Assembly: GCA_026874595.1 (NCBI GenBank)
Contig: CM049307.1
Location: 75,120,643 to 75,184,642 of the forward strand
Origin: Sipunculus nudus
Taxonomy: Eukaryota > Annelida > Sipuncula > Golfingiida > Sipunculidae
Direction: 5' to 3'
Length of the DNA stretch: 64,000 nt
The position numbers and the translations under genes are program-made. The notes under the pieces were generated by a model. The model made no database searches. It worked only from the letters and a program-made list of their open reading frames with translations, and was not told where the DNA came from. Below, one piece after another: positions 1 to 11,611 of the stretch (position 1 is its first letter; each line of letters starts with the position of its first letter).

Positions 1-1430
1 TATAAAGTGCAGCTTGGCTGATGTTGCCTATACATTTGCTTTTTGCTTGACACTTTTTCCAGTACAGCTGACCATGTATTGATACTATGTATTTAGTATA
101 CTAATATCTTCAGGTGATTAAGTTGTTCCAGGGTTTACTCACCATGTACCAGTGTTAGGAATAGGTGTTTGGCAATTAGTAATTTACAATGGAGCCTGTC
201 TGAAAGACTACCTGTCTAATAAGACCACCTGTGAATTAAGATCATTTTTCATAAGACTGGTTTCACCATTCGATTAAATTATATGTAAATGAAGCTTATG
301 AAATCGACTTTTTCTTGATGTTGTTTAGAAAACTTTAGAGACCAGTGCGCATTTGCGATAGGCCTTTGAAAAAGGTATTACTTTTTCAGAACTTTTCAAC
401 AGTGTGACAGCAGGCTGAAACAGGGGACAGACACTGTTTCTTTGACAGACTAAAAAAAATTGTTTTATCACGTATGGACACATAATATACACCATTAGAA
501 AGACAAGAATTAAAGCATTATTATCATATAGATTTTATTAACATACATTATAAAATAAATGTATGATATAACCTGATGAAAACATGGTAATTTACTCAGT
601 TTTGGGCTGCAGGAACATGCTGAGCAGCCTAAATAGCAGGGGGACTGTGATACCTAACTTAAACAGTGATATCATGTACTTTTTTCCTCTTTCATAATTG
701 TATGGCCTAACACCACCAGTACCCTTTAACAGCCAATGGTTATCAATATTTATATGTTAAAATCATCATGTAAAGACTCAATAAATCATGCTATTATAGT
801 ACTCTGAACATAATACTATACATGTACATGTACAGTCAACAGGTTTTATTTGGGGTAAAACGATAGTATGATGGCAGACCTCACAATGATAACACAATAG
901 ATAGTTTAGGGAACACATGTGTTATTGGAAAATTAATCTCATTTTGTAACAGAGAGAAACCGAAGAGAGTCAGTTTTTCCATTTTATTAGAACAACAGGA
1001 TGATTTGTGAGCTCTTTTTGTAAGGATAGGAAACTGAGAAAGTCATCTGTTATGTTGATCAGGGCATAAATGTTTAACATAAAAGAAACAAGAAGTGACA
1101 GTCAGTCAGTAATAAAATGAAATATCAGATAGAACACCCAGGCCATTGCAGAGCCTTCGCTGTCATTACCTATTTTCTTGGATGTCATGTGTCAGGTGGA
1201 CTTGTATTTTATCATTTAACCTAGAAAAAAGCCAATATTTCCTGAACTGTCAATCCTTCAGCTGTGGTATGATATAGGACAAAAAAAGGAATCATTACAG
1301 TGATATTCGGGATGTGGCAGGTAGTCTAAGAAAGTCATGAATCATTTGAAACTCCATATATGAAACAGAAAAAAGTTTTTCAGTCTTTCCATTGTAAGAG
1401 AGTATATAATAAAAGTAAGGAGGCCATTCT
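1..1430. other. AT-rich non-coding DNA, nothing recognised
   Basis: No open frame of protein-like composition, no splice-site pair bounding an open exon, and no terminal or tandem repeat was seen. Confidence 0.6.
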
Positions 1431-2340
1431 GAGGTACTGGTGATGTGATAGGTAAACATGATAAGTCATATGTCAAATGAAACTGAGCATTGACATTTAA
1501 TACTAAAAAAGCTGGATGTATCCAGTGTATATCTTACAGTAGTAATATGTCACATAACATGTCACTGTCCCAATGGCAGAGTAGTTGGTGATGTGATATG
1601 TAGACTTGATAAGTCATGTGTCAAACAGGACTGAACATTTACATTTAAAGGGGCACTTTCTGTTATTTTACTTGTATTAAACTTGTATAGGTAATCTGTT
1701 TTACCTCCAGAAAATAAGCCAAAAGACACAGGTTTTCTGTTCTGTTTTTACCCATGTGTTGATAGCATAGTGAGGGGAGCATTAAAATGGCAGCTGATCA
1801 TAATCCAAACACATGCAGCAATGACATCTATTGAAATATGATACTAAATAGAGAATCGTGCATGACAAGATTGCACTGCTTTGCTGGCCCTCGCTAACAA
1901 CATTTCGTGACCCTTTTAAACTTTGGCACATGCACAGTCTGCTGACTCTGGTCACATGACTTTTCAGTTTGTTAACAAGGGCATGTTTTGTGTTTACTAA
2001 TAGCTTGTAGATAAACAAGTTTATACCCCCATCACAGGGACATTATAAGACTTTTCTCAATAATAACCTGCAGCTCATTTGTATGTACTCAGACTAAGTC
2101 AGGAATCATAACAATTCTACAAATGAGGCAGGTGTATAGCTGGCTTTAATGTCAAAAAGCTAGTAGCATCCAGTTTTAGATATGTTTTTGTTGTAATATA
2201 TATTTGTGACATATATCATTCAGGTAAGATCACTGTTTCCGATTGACAGCAGAAGAGTTGTTGATGTGATCGCAGGTTTGCTAGTGAAGTCATATCAAGT
2301 GGAACTTTACATAAATATAGCAGTATTAAGCTAACCTCTC
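1430..2340. repeat. Degenerate dispersed repeat (about 60-bp motif, three copies)
   Basis: A motif of the form GATGTGATnnGTAnACnTGATAAGTCATnTGTCAA occurs near 1440 and 1587 (147 bp apart) and more diverged near 2258. A companion motif with AAAGCTGGATGTATCCAG lies near 1509 and, diverged, near 2157. Between copies two and three (about 1650-2045) lies a stretch that starts GGGGCACTTTC and ends near CAGGGACATTATAAG. It could be a separate old insertion that split the array. The alignment was made by eye. Confidence 0.4.
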
Positions 2341-3302
2341 TGTATTCTATTGACATTGCTCTTTCATTCGCTGTAATTTGTGCATGGATTTTTTATTACT
2401 ATTGATCATTGGATTTTGCACCAGTTGACCCAGAGAGCTGTTTGTTTTACCCTGCCTTGCGTGTAGGTTTTAATCGTTCTTTTGTGTCAGGTAGAGTTAT
2501 TTTCACCTTCTTGTACTGAGAATTTTGTTCCAGTGCTGGGACAATGGCCCTCCTCCTGACACAGTGTAACATAATCCAATAGTAACATTGTAGGCCATAA
2601 ATTGAACGATTCACATTCAGCAAATAGAGGCCTTATTATAAAAGAACAGTTTTACCCAACCAAATACATACAGTATATCTTGTAAGTCAGTCATAAGGGC
2701 TTAAATATGCATGGCTATTATAAATAATTATATACACGTCCTGGAAAAATGAAAAAATAAGTTTTCTTAATACACACCAGGAATATATAGAAAATGTGCA
2801 CATAGGTGAGCTGCCAGCCTCACATCTATATCTTAATCATATCAGCCAACAGAGTGCAGCGGCATATGCATGCAATATCAGTTTTGGGTCCAATTGGGCT
2901 TTGACAATAATCAGTCTACCATAATTGTGACCTGGAAAAATGCACCTTAGCAGAAGTGAAAGAACACCATTTCATCTTGCTGGCAACTTTCTGAGGCCCC
3001 GATGCATATTCACATTATAACAAATATTTATTTTAATGTGACCTGGAAAAATGCATTAAAGGCCTTGAGAAAACCTGAAAAACTCCAAGAGTTACATCTA
3101 CCAGATAAGTATGAACACTGTGACTTGCTACATCAAATACCACTTACAAGCATAGGTTTATAAACACTTCATATTCTGTTAATGAAGCAAATAATTATAT
3201 ACAGTAAATTCTTATTTGTTGAGCTTGTTGAATCAAATACCCTCCATCTATTGAGGTTAAAAGCCATAGATCCAGATCCATTTACTGAGATTACTACTTG
3301 GA
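2341..3302. other. AT-rich non-coding DNA
   Basis: Nothing gene-like. The only pattern noted is the short direct repeat GTGACCTGGAAAAATGCA, near 2928 and 3040, with a partial version near 2739. Confidence 0.5.
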
Positions 3303-3304
3303 TA

Positions 3305-3485
3305 CAGTAAAACCCCGCCTAACGACCACCTTTGTTTAGCGACCACCCCAAAATAAAGACCACTTGTTCACGGTCCCAATTCTTCTTGGCTTGTCATACG
3401 AGACCTTACTTAATTAGATGACCACCTCAGAAATGTAACTAATTTATCAAGGTTCTATTGATGGTCATAATTTCAATGTTTACTG
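3305..3485. mobile_element. Small TA-flanked MITE, pogo/Tigger-like ends
   Basis: The left end reads CAGTAAAACCCCGCCTAACG just after a TA (3303-3304) and is followed by repeated GACCACC words, as at the pogo-like element at 13906. The right end reads TTTACTG, followed by TA (3486-3487). The left half is convincing as a family member. The right terminus rests on 7 matching bases plus the TA and is less sure. Confidence 0.45.
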
Positions 3486-3489
3486 TAAT

Positions 3490-4640
3490 AATTATTTAAA
3501 CATCTGCTGGCAGCAGTTAATTAAGGGAAGGTGACTGAAAAGTGTGATGAAACTTGACCTCTAACATTGGATGCATACATGCTGTAGGTGACACTACTGT
3601 GGTTGGCATTTTATTTGTTGGGGTTTCAAATACACAATATTTGTGAAAGGGGAAATATCTAAAAAATAAAACCCTTGTTAATAAGAAACCTCATTTAAAC
3701 TGGTATATTTATACTGTAGCCTCTTTTTGTTATCCATGCATGTACCATCAAAAGTTAAAACATATATTTTATGTTACCTGTTAATCAGAGATCTTAAATG
3801 TATTATATGCCAAAAATAAACAAGAAGCTCTATTTATTGATGTTCATTTGTGTCCCCATTAAATATTGTATACCCTTTGCCTTGTGTAGGTTCCTATGTA
3901 AAAATAGAACTCTCGTGAGACAATGGAAAAGTCATAATCATGAAATTTCATATCTGCGATTATGAAGCAAATAACATTTTTTATTGAATGAGTAGACAGT
4001 TAACCATATTATGAGAATGATTTGTAAATAATTGCATGTTTTCTGTGAAAAAAAATTCAGAAATCACAACTTGTAGCATAGAGATTCCAAAGTTTTGATG
4101 GATTTCATGACTTTGCTTTTCAGGCATTGCCTGCATGTGTTCAGATCAGGGTTCTCAAGTCTAATGCCTTAACCAGTAGCTGTGTTATAACTAGTAAATA
4201 TAAATGGTGTACCAGTTAATCAGTTATATCTATGATTGGTCGTTTTCTTTCATAATCGATTAAATCAATTGCAAGTTTGCATAATTGATCACAAACAATT
4301 ATATGTGCACATCCAAAGAGGTCATATTTTCAGTATAAAATATTCTAATTTTGTCAGAGATATAAGAAAGATGGGGTACAAAACAGCAAGCATTAAAGCA
4401 TTAAAACTAATTAGTGTCAACAACTTTTCCTTTTCCTTGACCTTTCAGGGTGATGTACAGATTAGACTGGATTTACTTTAGATATAATTCTTTAAACAAG
4501 ATTTCCCAGTGAGAGTGTAATATAATCAATCATCGGTTGGTTTTATCTTTCAATTGAATATGATTGTACAACCAGTTCCTTCCACTTGTAAATATAGCAT
4601 TATATATGAAATCAGGTGCAACTCAGTATTGGACAGGTAT
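3490..4640. other. AT-rich non-coding DNA, nothing recognised
   Basis: A good polypyrimidine-AG acceptor-like site occurs at about 4449, but it is followed by a stop in the frame GGT GAT GTA and has no donor, so it is not called an exon. Confidence 0.5.
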
Positions 4641-4649
4641 AGTCAGATG

Positions 4650-5240
4650 AAGCACAGTGTTTTGTAACCTTCATATGACAGCCGTTTAAATGTTTAGGGC
4701 TTCCTTCTGTGAATGGCGTCTACCAGTGGGAGTACTCATTAGATTTGATGAATATATTATGATGTTATTAGACAAGAGCTTTCTGGCCCCGATATATGAT
4801 TTAATGGAGATCATGGCTTTTGACTGTAGTGGTTACGCAGAATGGATACAATGTGTGGCTCTCTGATTCCTCTTGTGCGATTTATGAATTGATTGGGTCC
4901 TTTGTAAGGTTTTGCGAGATCATGGCCTCAGTCGGGGGGTTTCAGTAAGGTCGTCAATATGAGACGACTGATGACTTTATTGTTGATAATGGCCGATGCC
5001 TAAATTTGGGGGCTAGACGATTAGGACAGGAGATTCCAGTGAGATTAACCATCAGACAGATTGATACAACAACTTGGCTAGCAAGTCTCAAATGGTCTTT
5101 GTCGTCAAACATTTGTAACTGTTTTATTAACTGTTTTCAAGAGAACTGATGAATTTCACAGTAACTGTGGAGGTACTGGATCAAGAAACAGGCTTAGCAT
5201 GAGATTATAGTGAGGAAAGTGTCAAGTCATTGTCTGATTT
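4650..5240. promoter_or_regulatory. Candidate non-coding conserved/regulatory island
   Basis: Base composition is more even than in the surroundings and repeats are absent. There are many transcription-factor-like words (for example TGATTTAATGG, CTGATTCC, GGCTAGCAAG). No open frame is present. The call rests on texture only; conservation in related genomes is untested. Confidence 0.2.
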
Positions 5241-5445
5241 CTTTTGATATGTGAGATGTAAAAATCTTCAGTCTTGGGAGGCTAAGAAGGTTGCCAGCTT
5301 TTGAAGAAACCGGAAAAAAGATTCCTTGCAAAGGGAGATATGAATCTCTTACGTTCATTGAATTTTGTTGCATTAAAATGCTTCAGCTCTTCCCTCTATC
5401 AGATGAAATGTTCACTAAAATGTACAAAGTAAAAGATTATATTTT

Positions 5446-5600
5446 GTTATGAAGACAAATTGTTGAGGGGAAAAATCCTGGGCCGATCCGGGAGTTGAAC
5501 CCAGGTCGGTGGCACACAAGTCCGGCGAACCAACCGCTTTGCTTGCAAAGCAAGCTTCACTAGCGAGACAGTTCGGTCCGCTTTTATGTCACCCCATAAC
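5446..5600 (-). mobile_element. tRNA-derived SINE-like copy 1
   Basis: Read on the minus strand, this 155-bp unit carries a B-box-like GGTTCAACTCC inside a TGGGTTCAACTCCCGGA context, and upstream a diverged A box. Its ends on the plus strand are GTTATG and CATAAC, a short inverted repeat. It is the older or more altered partner of the copy at 5722-5875, in the same orientation, with offset about 276 bp. The RNA polymerase III boxes point to a tRNA-derived retroposon. The mirrored ends are unusual for a SINE and leave a MITE-like origin possible. Confidence 0.6.
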
Positions 5601-5721
5601 ACACCCCCTCTTAAGAGCATTCTGCTATCAGAACAAGACTAATTTTCCCAGGAGTCACACATTCGTGAGCTTATTCCCTAGGCCACAAAGTTAACCATCA
5701 CGTTAGACGAGCCCCCATTTT
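5601..5721. other. Spacer between the two SINE-like copies
   Basis: This is 121 bp of unclassified sequence. Its right end, a C-rich stretch then ATTTTGTTACG, abuts the second copy. It may belong to a larger composite unit. Confidence 0.4.
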
Positions 5722-5875
5722 GTTACGAAACAAATTGTTGAGTGGAAAAATCCTAGGCTGATCCGGGAGTCGAACCCAGGTCAGTGGCGCACAAGTCCGG
5801 CAAACATCCGCTTCGCTAGCAAAGCAGGCTTCACTAGTGAGACAGTTCGGTCCGCTTTTATGTGCACCCCGTAAC
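5722..5875 (-). mobile_element. tRNA-derived SINE-like copy 2 with intact A and B boxes
   Basis: On the minus strand it contains TAGCGAAGCGG, matching the RNA polymerase III A-box consensus TRGCNNARYNGG. About 31 bases later comes GGTTCGACTCC, an exact B box, so the spacing is that of a tRNA gene. The anticodon arm does not fold well, so it is not called a functional tRNA. The 154-bp unit begins GTTACG and ends CGTAAC on the plus strand, paralleling the GTTATG/CATAAC ends of copy 1. Confidence 0.7.
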
Positions 5876-5879
5876 AATC

Positions 5880-6174
5880 TGTACATGTAATGGTAATATT
5901 TGCCATCAGCTAAGAAACATAAGGCACAAAACAGTAGTAAACAGTTATCTGACATCACTCATTTCTACTATTGCCAAAATCATATTTTCACATGATAGAG
6001 CTCCTTGAAATTTATGTACCTTTTGGGATATTTAAGTCTGATTATTTGCTTTAGTATGGCACAAGTATACAGTGTGGGTGAATGTCCAGAATTAAGGACA
6101 TGAACACATGCACATTTACACTGATCCAAAAACACTCTTTCAGAAGGACATATATATTTCTGGTGGTGGGGATA
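5880..6174. other. AT-rich non-coding DNA, nothing recognised
   Basis: No supported gene, repeat or element. Confidence 0.5.
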
Positions 6175-6177
6175 AAC

Positions 6178-6400
6178 AGAAATGGCACATGCAGAAAAAA
6201 ATGGCACAGACAAAAATGGTACATGCAGAAAAATAATGGCCTGGATAAAATGGGAAGACAATAATGGCACATACAGAAATGGAAAATGGCACAGACATTA
6301 TATGGCACAGATAAAAATGGCACATGCAAAAAATAGCATAGACAAAATGGTACATGCAGAAATGACACACAAAAATGACACATGAGAAAATGACAAAAAG
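6178..6400. repeat. Degenerate short tandem repeat (AATGGCACATGCAGAAA type)
   Basis: About a dozen imperfect copies of an 18-19 bp unit, with words AATGGCACA, ATGCAGAAA and GACAAAAATGG in changing order. Open frames on both strands here come from repetition without stop codons and are not genes. Confidence 0.75.
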
Positions 6401-6579
6401 GCATGTTTACAATATGAAGAAATGCATGTTAGAAAAAATGCTAACTTTGTGAGATATTTTATTGAAATCACTTGATGATCAGCGTGAAGGAAAAGAATTT
6501 TTTTATCAAATGTTAATAATTCCAATGAAAAATAATTGATAGTGCTTTGATCAGTATTTTCCTGAAAAATATCAGCCAC

Positions 6580-7400
6580 AGACTGAGTGACTGTTCCAGG
6601 GATGAATCTGCCAACCCACGTTATCTACGTCAAGGTCTCCAGGGTAATCAGTACCCTAACCAGCAAGATTCCTTTCCACATAAAAATCTGTCTACTTCAT
6701 ATATACCCAATTTTCCCTATGGGCTCAGTCCCGATATATCTGATGCTTTATTCGATATTCTGCCATTGATGAAACTGGCAGGCGAAGTAATGGAACGATG
6801 CACCAACAAACAAAATGATCGACACGGGTGTGCAGGGGAGGTATTACACAAGCTCCATCTGCGATGATTAGATAGATAAAATTAGACACAGCGGGTACAC
6901 CCTGAACTTACCATGCATCGGTGAAATAAGATTTGTAGGTTAACAAATGTCCCATCCCCTGCACTATTGGCATGCCAAGGTTGACACCAGATTTGATATG
7001 GACAGATAGCGCTGCAACGCTATAAAAGAATGGGGCAAGAATGCCTTCGGAAAGGCTACTTTGGGGAGAGGATGGCCAGAACAAATAGATACACAAATCC
7101 TGGGTGTAGATCCTATATACTGGAGATGTTATTTCATCACCTAACAAATCAGATTTTGTAGCTTAATCTAGTTTGTCAGGGCCTGATTGCAGTGTCAGTA
7201 GTTCAGATTAGCTGTTAAGAGAAAGACATGCTACTGCCCAATTAGTTTTGTTCCCGAGAGAGGGGACCATGAACGGCTCTGACATGCACAAGTGAGTGGA
7301 CTGACGGCTGATGTAGAGTTCTTGATTAACGCCAAGTGGGAACAGGCTATCAGTACCAACAGGACATGCAAGAAGTATCACTACCCGGTTCTGACCTCAG
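6580..7400. promoter_or_regulatory. Candidate non-coding conserved/regulatory island
   Basis: Higher-complexity, less AT-rich DNA without repeats. It contains a short plus-strand open frame at 6547-6867, but that frame has no homology I recognise, ordinary composition and no splice-site support. The texture resembles deeply conserved non-coding elements near developmental genes. This is inference only. Confidence 0.25.
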
Positions 7401-8700
7401 AAAGCTAGTTACATAATTCTGGTTTGCACATATAACTGTGCTGTTGGGTATCTATATTACATAACTCCAAATGAAAAAAAAACTTGTATAACCAACTGAA
7501 AGAAAAACAGCACATGACATGTGTTATAGGGTTACAGGTGTTTCTAGGTGATGATATTTCATCAGTTGAATCTTATAAGCACCTAGCTTTTGACTGCATT
7601 TTTATTCAGTGTTAGATTGAATTCAGCCTGCCCTTTGAGTTTCTGCTTGTAAGCCTAGAACATTTTTATTCTCTTTGGGCAGTCTACTGGACTTATTGTA
7701 ATTAATATAATTTGTTAAGATAAAATATTAAGTTGCTGATGTAAAAATGTTTAGAACTTGGAATGTCAGAATGTTCCCAGCTCCCGAAGAAAAAAGTGTA
7801 TTTAAGAGGAAAACTGAAAAAGTGCCTCATTAAATCAGTTATCACTGTCACTGGTAAAGATTAAAGAGAATCACTCTAATTAATTCTTCCCAGTGAGTGC
7901 AAAATGCTGTTTTCAGCCCTGTGTAACAAAAAAATACACGACTAATATCAATAATTTTTCCTGCAATGGTTTTATGGAATGTCATTTGTAGCAGTCAAAT
8001 GACAGTTAGAGCCCAGCAGAGTAATCTTTAATTGTATCATCAAATAGTAAAAGTTTTATTATTCCTCACTTGTGCATATACCTTTGTCCCCTTGCAAAGT
8101 TTAAAGAAATGCTGTGGAACTATTGTTCTGCTTTCTGTCTTTGAATGTTCATCCATTGTCCCAACTCTATTATACTTGACAGGTGTTATATTAGTGAAGT
8201 AATACCTTACTGGGCATAGTTGGTCAAACTCATGGTCAATAACAGTAATGGTCTCTTTGATTTGTCTTACTCATTCTTATAGTGTTAAAAGATCATTCTC
8301 AACTTGTAGTGAGAATTAAACACACCTATCAATGGTGTCTTATTCTAACTAACTCTGTTAGAAAACCATGTATCTGGTATATTTGCTGTGACTTTGCAAC
8401 TTGTATTCTAAAACTGGGTGTACAACAGGATTATCAGCATTTGCCATAATCTTTGCCACTTTGAACGGCTATTTTGTCATTTTCAAACCAGATCAGTATT
8501 GTGCTTGGGAAAACACAACAAGCCATGTAGGATAAAACAGGCATTTTAGACAACGTATTACTCAGTCGATTTACAACTTTCATACCATTAGGACATGCAG
8601 ATATGATGTCCACATGGACCTTTCATGTGTCATGAGTGCAGAACATTAGGTTTTATTTGGGTTGCGTGTGCAACTCTTTAATGTTGATAAATGCAAAAAA
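7401..8700. other. AT-rich non-coding DNA, nothing recognised
   Basis: Plain sequence with no element ends, tandem repeats or supported exons. Confidence 0.55.
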
Positions 8701-8710
8701 GATTATAGCA

Positions 8711-9999
8711 CAGGCCTGCCAAATCACACTTTTCAAAAGAGTCACTCTTTTTTTTTAGGATTTCCTGAAAATGACTCTAATTACTCTTTTTTTTAAGATG
8801 AGCACCATGTATGTTTGTGACTTTGGGAATGATATGTGTAGATATATATATGTCAAGGCCCAGATCCCGATCCGGATTTGGTCTGGCCTAAACCCTGATC
8901 GGGATCCGGTCCAGCCCTTATCTAGACCAGATCCTAATCGGGGTTAAGGCTGGACCAAATCCCGATTGGGATTTGGTCTGAAATTGGTCCAGACTCAATC
9001 TTAATCGGGATTCAGTCTGGCCTAAACCCTGATGGGGATCTGGTCTGGACCAGTTCCTGATTGAGATTCCATGGCAGACTAGAGCAGGCTTTTGGCATAA
9101 ACATTATATTCCATAAGGTTAAGACATGAAAGTAATTAACTAAATTGTATAAAAATAATTATTGTATATATATATTAATATATGTAATAAAATTTTGAAT
9201 ATATACATATATATAGTTGAAAATGTTGATAAGAGAAGTTTTTAAGAAATCATGACTTAAATCATGACAATCTTATATATGTCATCCATCTAACCATTTA
9301 TTTTCTCTACAAAATGCATCAAATATATATACTTATTTACACAGTGAGTCAGCTTAAACAAGTTCAATTGTTATATAAAAAATTGAATAAACAATCTGAT
9401 GAAAATACTGGAAATAATAATTCAACTTGAAAATAATACAAGGACTTTAAAAGTAAACACAATAAATATAATCACTCAATTAATTCAAACTTAAATATTA
9501 GTTAAGTTATTAAGGTAGAATAATTAACACTGACAACAAACTAAATTAAGATTTGTCATTACTTATTAAGTTAAAATTTCAGACACCCTGTCAGGGATAT
9601 AGGCATGCTCTGAATCTAGGTCTGAGCTGTCCTGAACCTTTATAAGTTCAGACAGGAACTCATTCTCTTTCCTAAAAGTTAGTGATCTGGGTTTAGGCTG
9701 GACCTTATCCTGATAGGCATCTGGTCTGGACCAATTGGCGCAGACCAGATCTCGATCAGGATTTTGTCCGGCTTAAACCCCGATCAGGATTTGGTCTTGA
9801 CCGTTCACCAATTGGTCTGGATTGGGATCTGGGCCTTGACATATATATACACAATTTTTATATGCGAAGCAAATCTTATTCAGTCTGTGATAAAAAAAAT
9901 TGACTCTAATTTTACTCTTTTTCACTCTTTATTTAAGAAAAGTAGACTTTTTTCTGGAGCACTTACTTTTTTTTCAGTCATTTACCTTTGTCAGGCCTG
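8711..9999. mobile_element. Outer TIR transposon with 5-bp target duplication
   Basis: The left end CAGGCCTGCCAAA mirrors the right end TTTGTCAGGCCTG (one mismatch). It is flanked by a direct TAGCA at 8706-8710 and 10000-10004. Inside both ends are T-rich words with ACTCTTTTT and GACTCTAATT. No transposase frame is present, so it is non-autonomous. The superfamily is not assigned; a 5-bp duplication does not decide it. A second TIR element lies inside (8843-9849). Confidence 0.6.
8843..9849. mobile_element. Inner TIR element with GATC-rich subterminal iterons
   Basis: A 26-bp perfect inverted repeat at 8843-8868 and 9824-9849 ends in GTCAAGGCCCAGATCCC. Inside each end lies about 200 bp of repeated, partly palindromic words of the type CCTGATCGGGATCTGGTCTGG in both orientations, and the middle 570 bp is very AT-rich. 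No coding frame is present. It is either a MITE-like insertion in the outer element or the subterminal part of one larger element. Confidence 0.65.
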
Positions 10000-10067
10000 T
10001 AGCATCATAAATTGTAATTAAATGTCATGTCTGATCACGAACTGAATTTGAATTCTTGTCTTTACAG

Positions 10068-10114
10068 GGTGCTATTTGACCAGAAAGAGAAGCTGACAAA
10101 AACTCATCTTCCAG
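10068..10114 (+). CDS. Candidate 47-nt internal coding exon (host gene unknown)
   Basis: A polypyrimidine tract and TTTACAG precede it, and CCAG/GTAAGC follows it, so both splice sites are close to consensus. Read with one leading base, the exon is fully open and encodes VLFDQKEKLTKTHLP, leaving one base (G). It would therefore start in phase 2 and end in phase 1. The peptide is charged and has exon-like composition, but I do not recognise its family. It lies in a 125-bp gap between two transposons (ending 9999 and starting 10130), so the 3' element lies 15 bp past the donor. It may be a true microexon of a gene with huge introns, or a chance splice-site pair. The next phase-compatible candidate is at 17673. 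Confidence 0.4.
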
Positions 10115-10129
10115 GTAAGCCCTTAATTA

Positions 10130-11305
10130 CCGTAAAATCTCCACTTAAAACTGCACTTCCGATTAAAACCGCACCCAGACTTCACCGAAATTCCAGGCGA
10201 GACACTGTGAGGGGCTCAAATACTAAGAACCCCCCTTTAAAACCGCACCAACTTTCGCTACGGAATGATTTGACAAAAGACACAATCAAGCAATCATCTA
10301 GAAATGAACACGCGTAGGTTGCGACTCTGCCATTCCTGTCCACTTTAAAAATTCCTTCGGCATTTTATTTAAACACATCATAACACTTTTTTGCAGGGTC
10401 ACTCAAGCATGAAGTTTGGGAAGACGTAAGGGCCGGTGAACCTCTGCCTGTTTATACAGATTTTATATTCCTTGCCGTATTCTTGTTTGCTACTGATTTG
10501 TCATTATATTTTGGAAAAAATATTCTGCTGATCCATTTCAAGTCACTGTATATTTTAATTCTAAAAGTAATATTTTGAAAACGAGTGATTTTAAGGTAAA
10601 ATTAAAGTGGCCAGTCCGGGTTAGCAAGTTTTTTTCCTGAAGAAAGTTTCCGTGTGGAGAGCCATTTTGTCAAGTCAGTGTTTGTGCATGGCATGCTGGG
10701 ACGAAATTGGTGGCTGTTCTATTTACCACCCACGGCGTACAGCCGTTCAAAATATTCTTAGCAGAATACCGGGGTGTTTCAGCACATGGCCGCACTCAAA
10801 CTTGAATTTAAAACGATCGTCTGCCATTGTGTGACTCTTTACGATGTCAGCTTTTTATTCATTTTACATTTTAAACAAATAATCATTGCTAAATAATGCC
10901 GCAAATGGGTTTAAAGTAGGCTTTTATTTCAATTTTGCTTAACCATGCCCAACGAAGTGGACCGCTGTGTGTAACAGCAGGGTTGTTTTAAACGTATTAT
11001 TTGGTGACAATTACCAAGATTTTATAACAAGTTATATATCACACGAAAACTAATCAGCAATATTTAATTTATAAATAACAAATAATCGTAAATAATACAT
11101 TTACACACGGCTCCCATGCATGCTAAGAACAGCCTTCGAAAGTTGCAATATTATCGCCCACGCGCCGGCCCAAAAATGATGTCTGTCAGGAAGATATTCA
11201 GGAAACTCTTCTAGTATAAACCGCACAGTGCTTTCAGGAAATCAACCTGATTTCAAGATTTTGAATTTCTTGATTAAACTGCGGTTTTAAGTGGAGATTT
11301 TACGG
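10130..11305. mobile_element. TA-flanked TIR transposon (Tc1/mariner/pogo-like, non-autonomous)
   Basis: The left end CCGTAAAATCTCCACTTAAA and the right end TTTAAGTGGAGATTTTACGG form a perfect 20-bp inverted repeat, flanked by TA at 10128-10129 and 11306-11307. Subterminal TTAAAACCGCA words repeat inside. The 1176-bp body contains no transposase-like frame. The TA duplication and end structure fit Tc1/mariner/pogo-type non-autonomous elements. Confidence 0.85.
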
Positions 11306-11307
11306 TA

Positions 11308-11611
11308 CTCTCTATGAGGGTGCATACTTCCTTTAGCTCTAAATCTTTATTTACATAATTAATAACAAACTTTAAATAATGAATAACAGTTGGGGAGCCA
11401 GACTTAATTCAAGCTAACCATACTGCTTTGTCACTATGGGTCCTTTCCTCCTTACCGGTATACCTTGCATGATATTTGACCAGCAATGAAGGACAAATGA
11501 TGCCAGATAGAGTAATTAAAAGACAGCTTACCAAGCTGAGCATTTATTTTGGGCTACATTGGTCTTCACTTTTAATCAGTTTAATACAAGAATATGACCA
11601 AGAAATGTTAT
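11308..11611. other. AT-rich non-coding DNA, nothing recognised
   Basis: No supported feature. Confidence 0.5.

Noticed and set aside
5722-5875. Functional tRNA gene
   Set aside because: The polymerase III boxes are good, but the anticodon and acceptor stems do not pair. It is part of a repeated unit.
6051-6404. Cys/His/Phe-rich overlapping frames on both strands
   Set aside because: Products of the degenerate AATGGCACA tandem repeat. The zinc-finger-like look is accidental.
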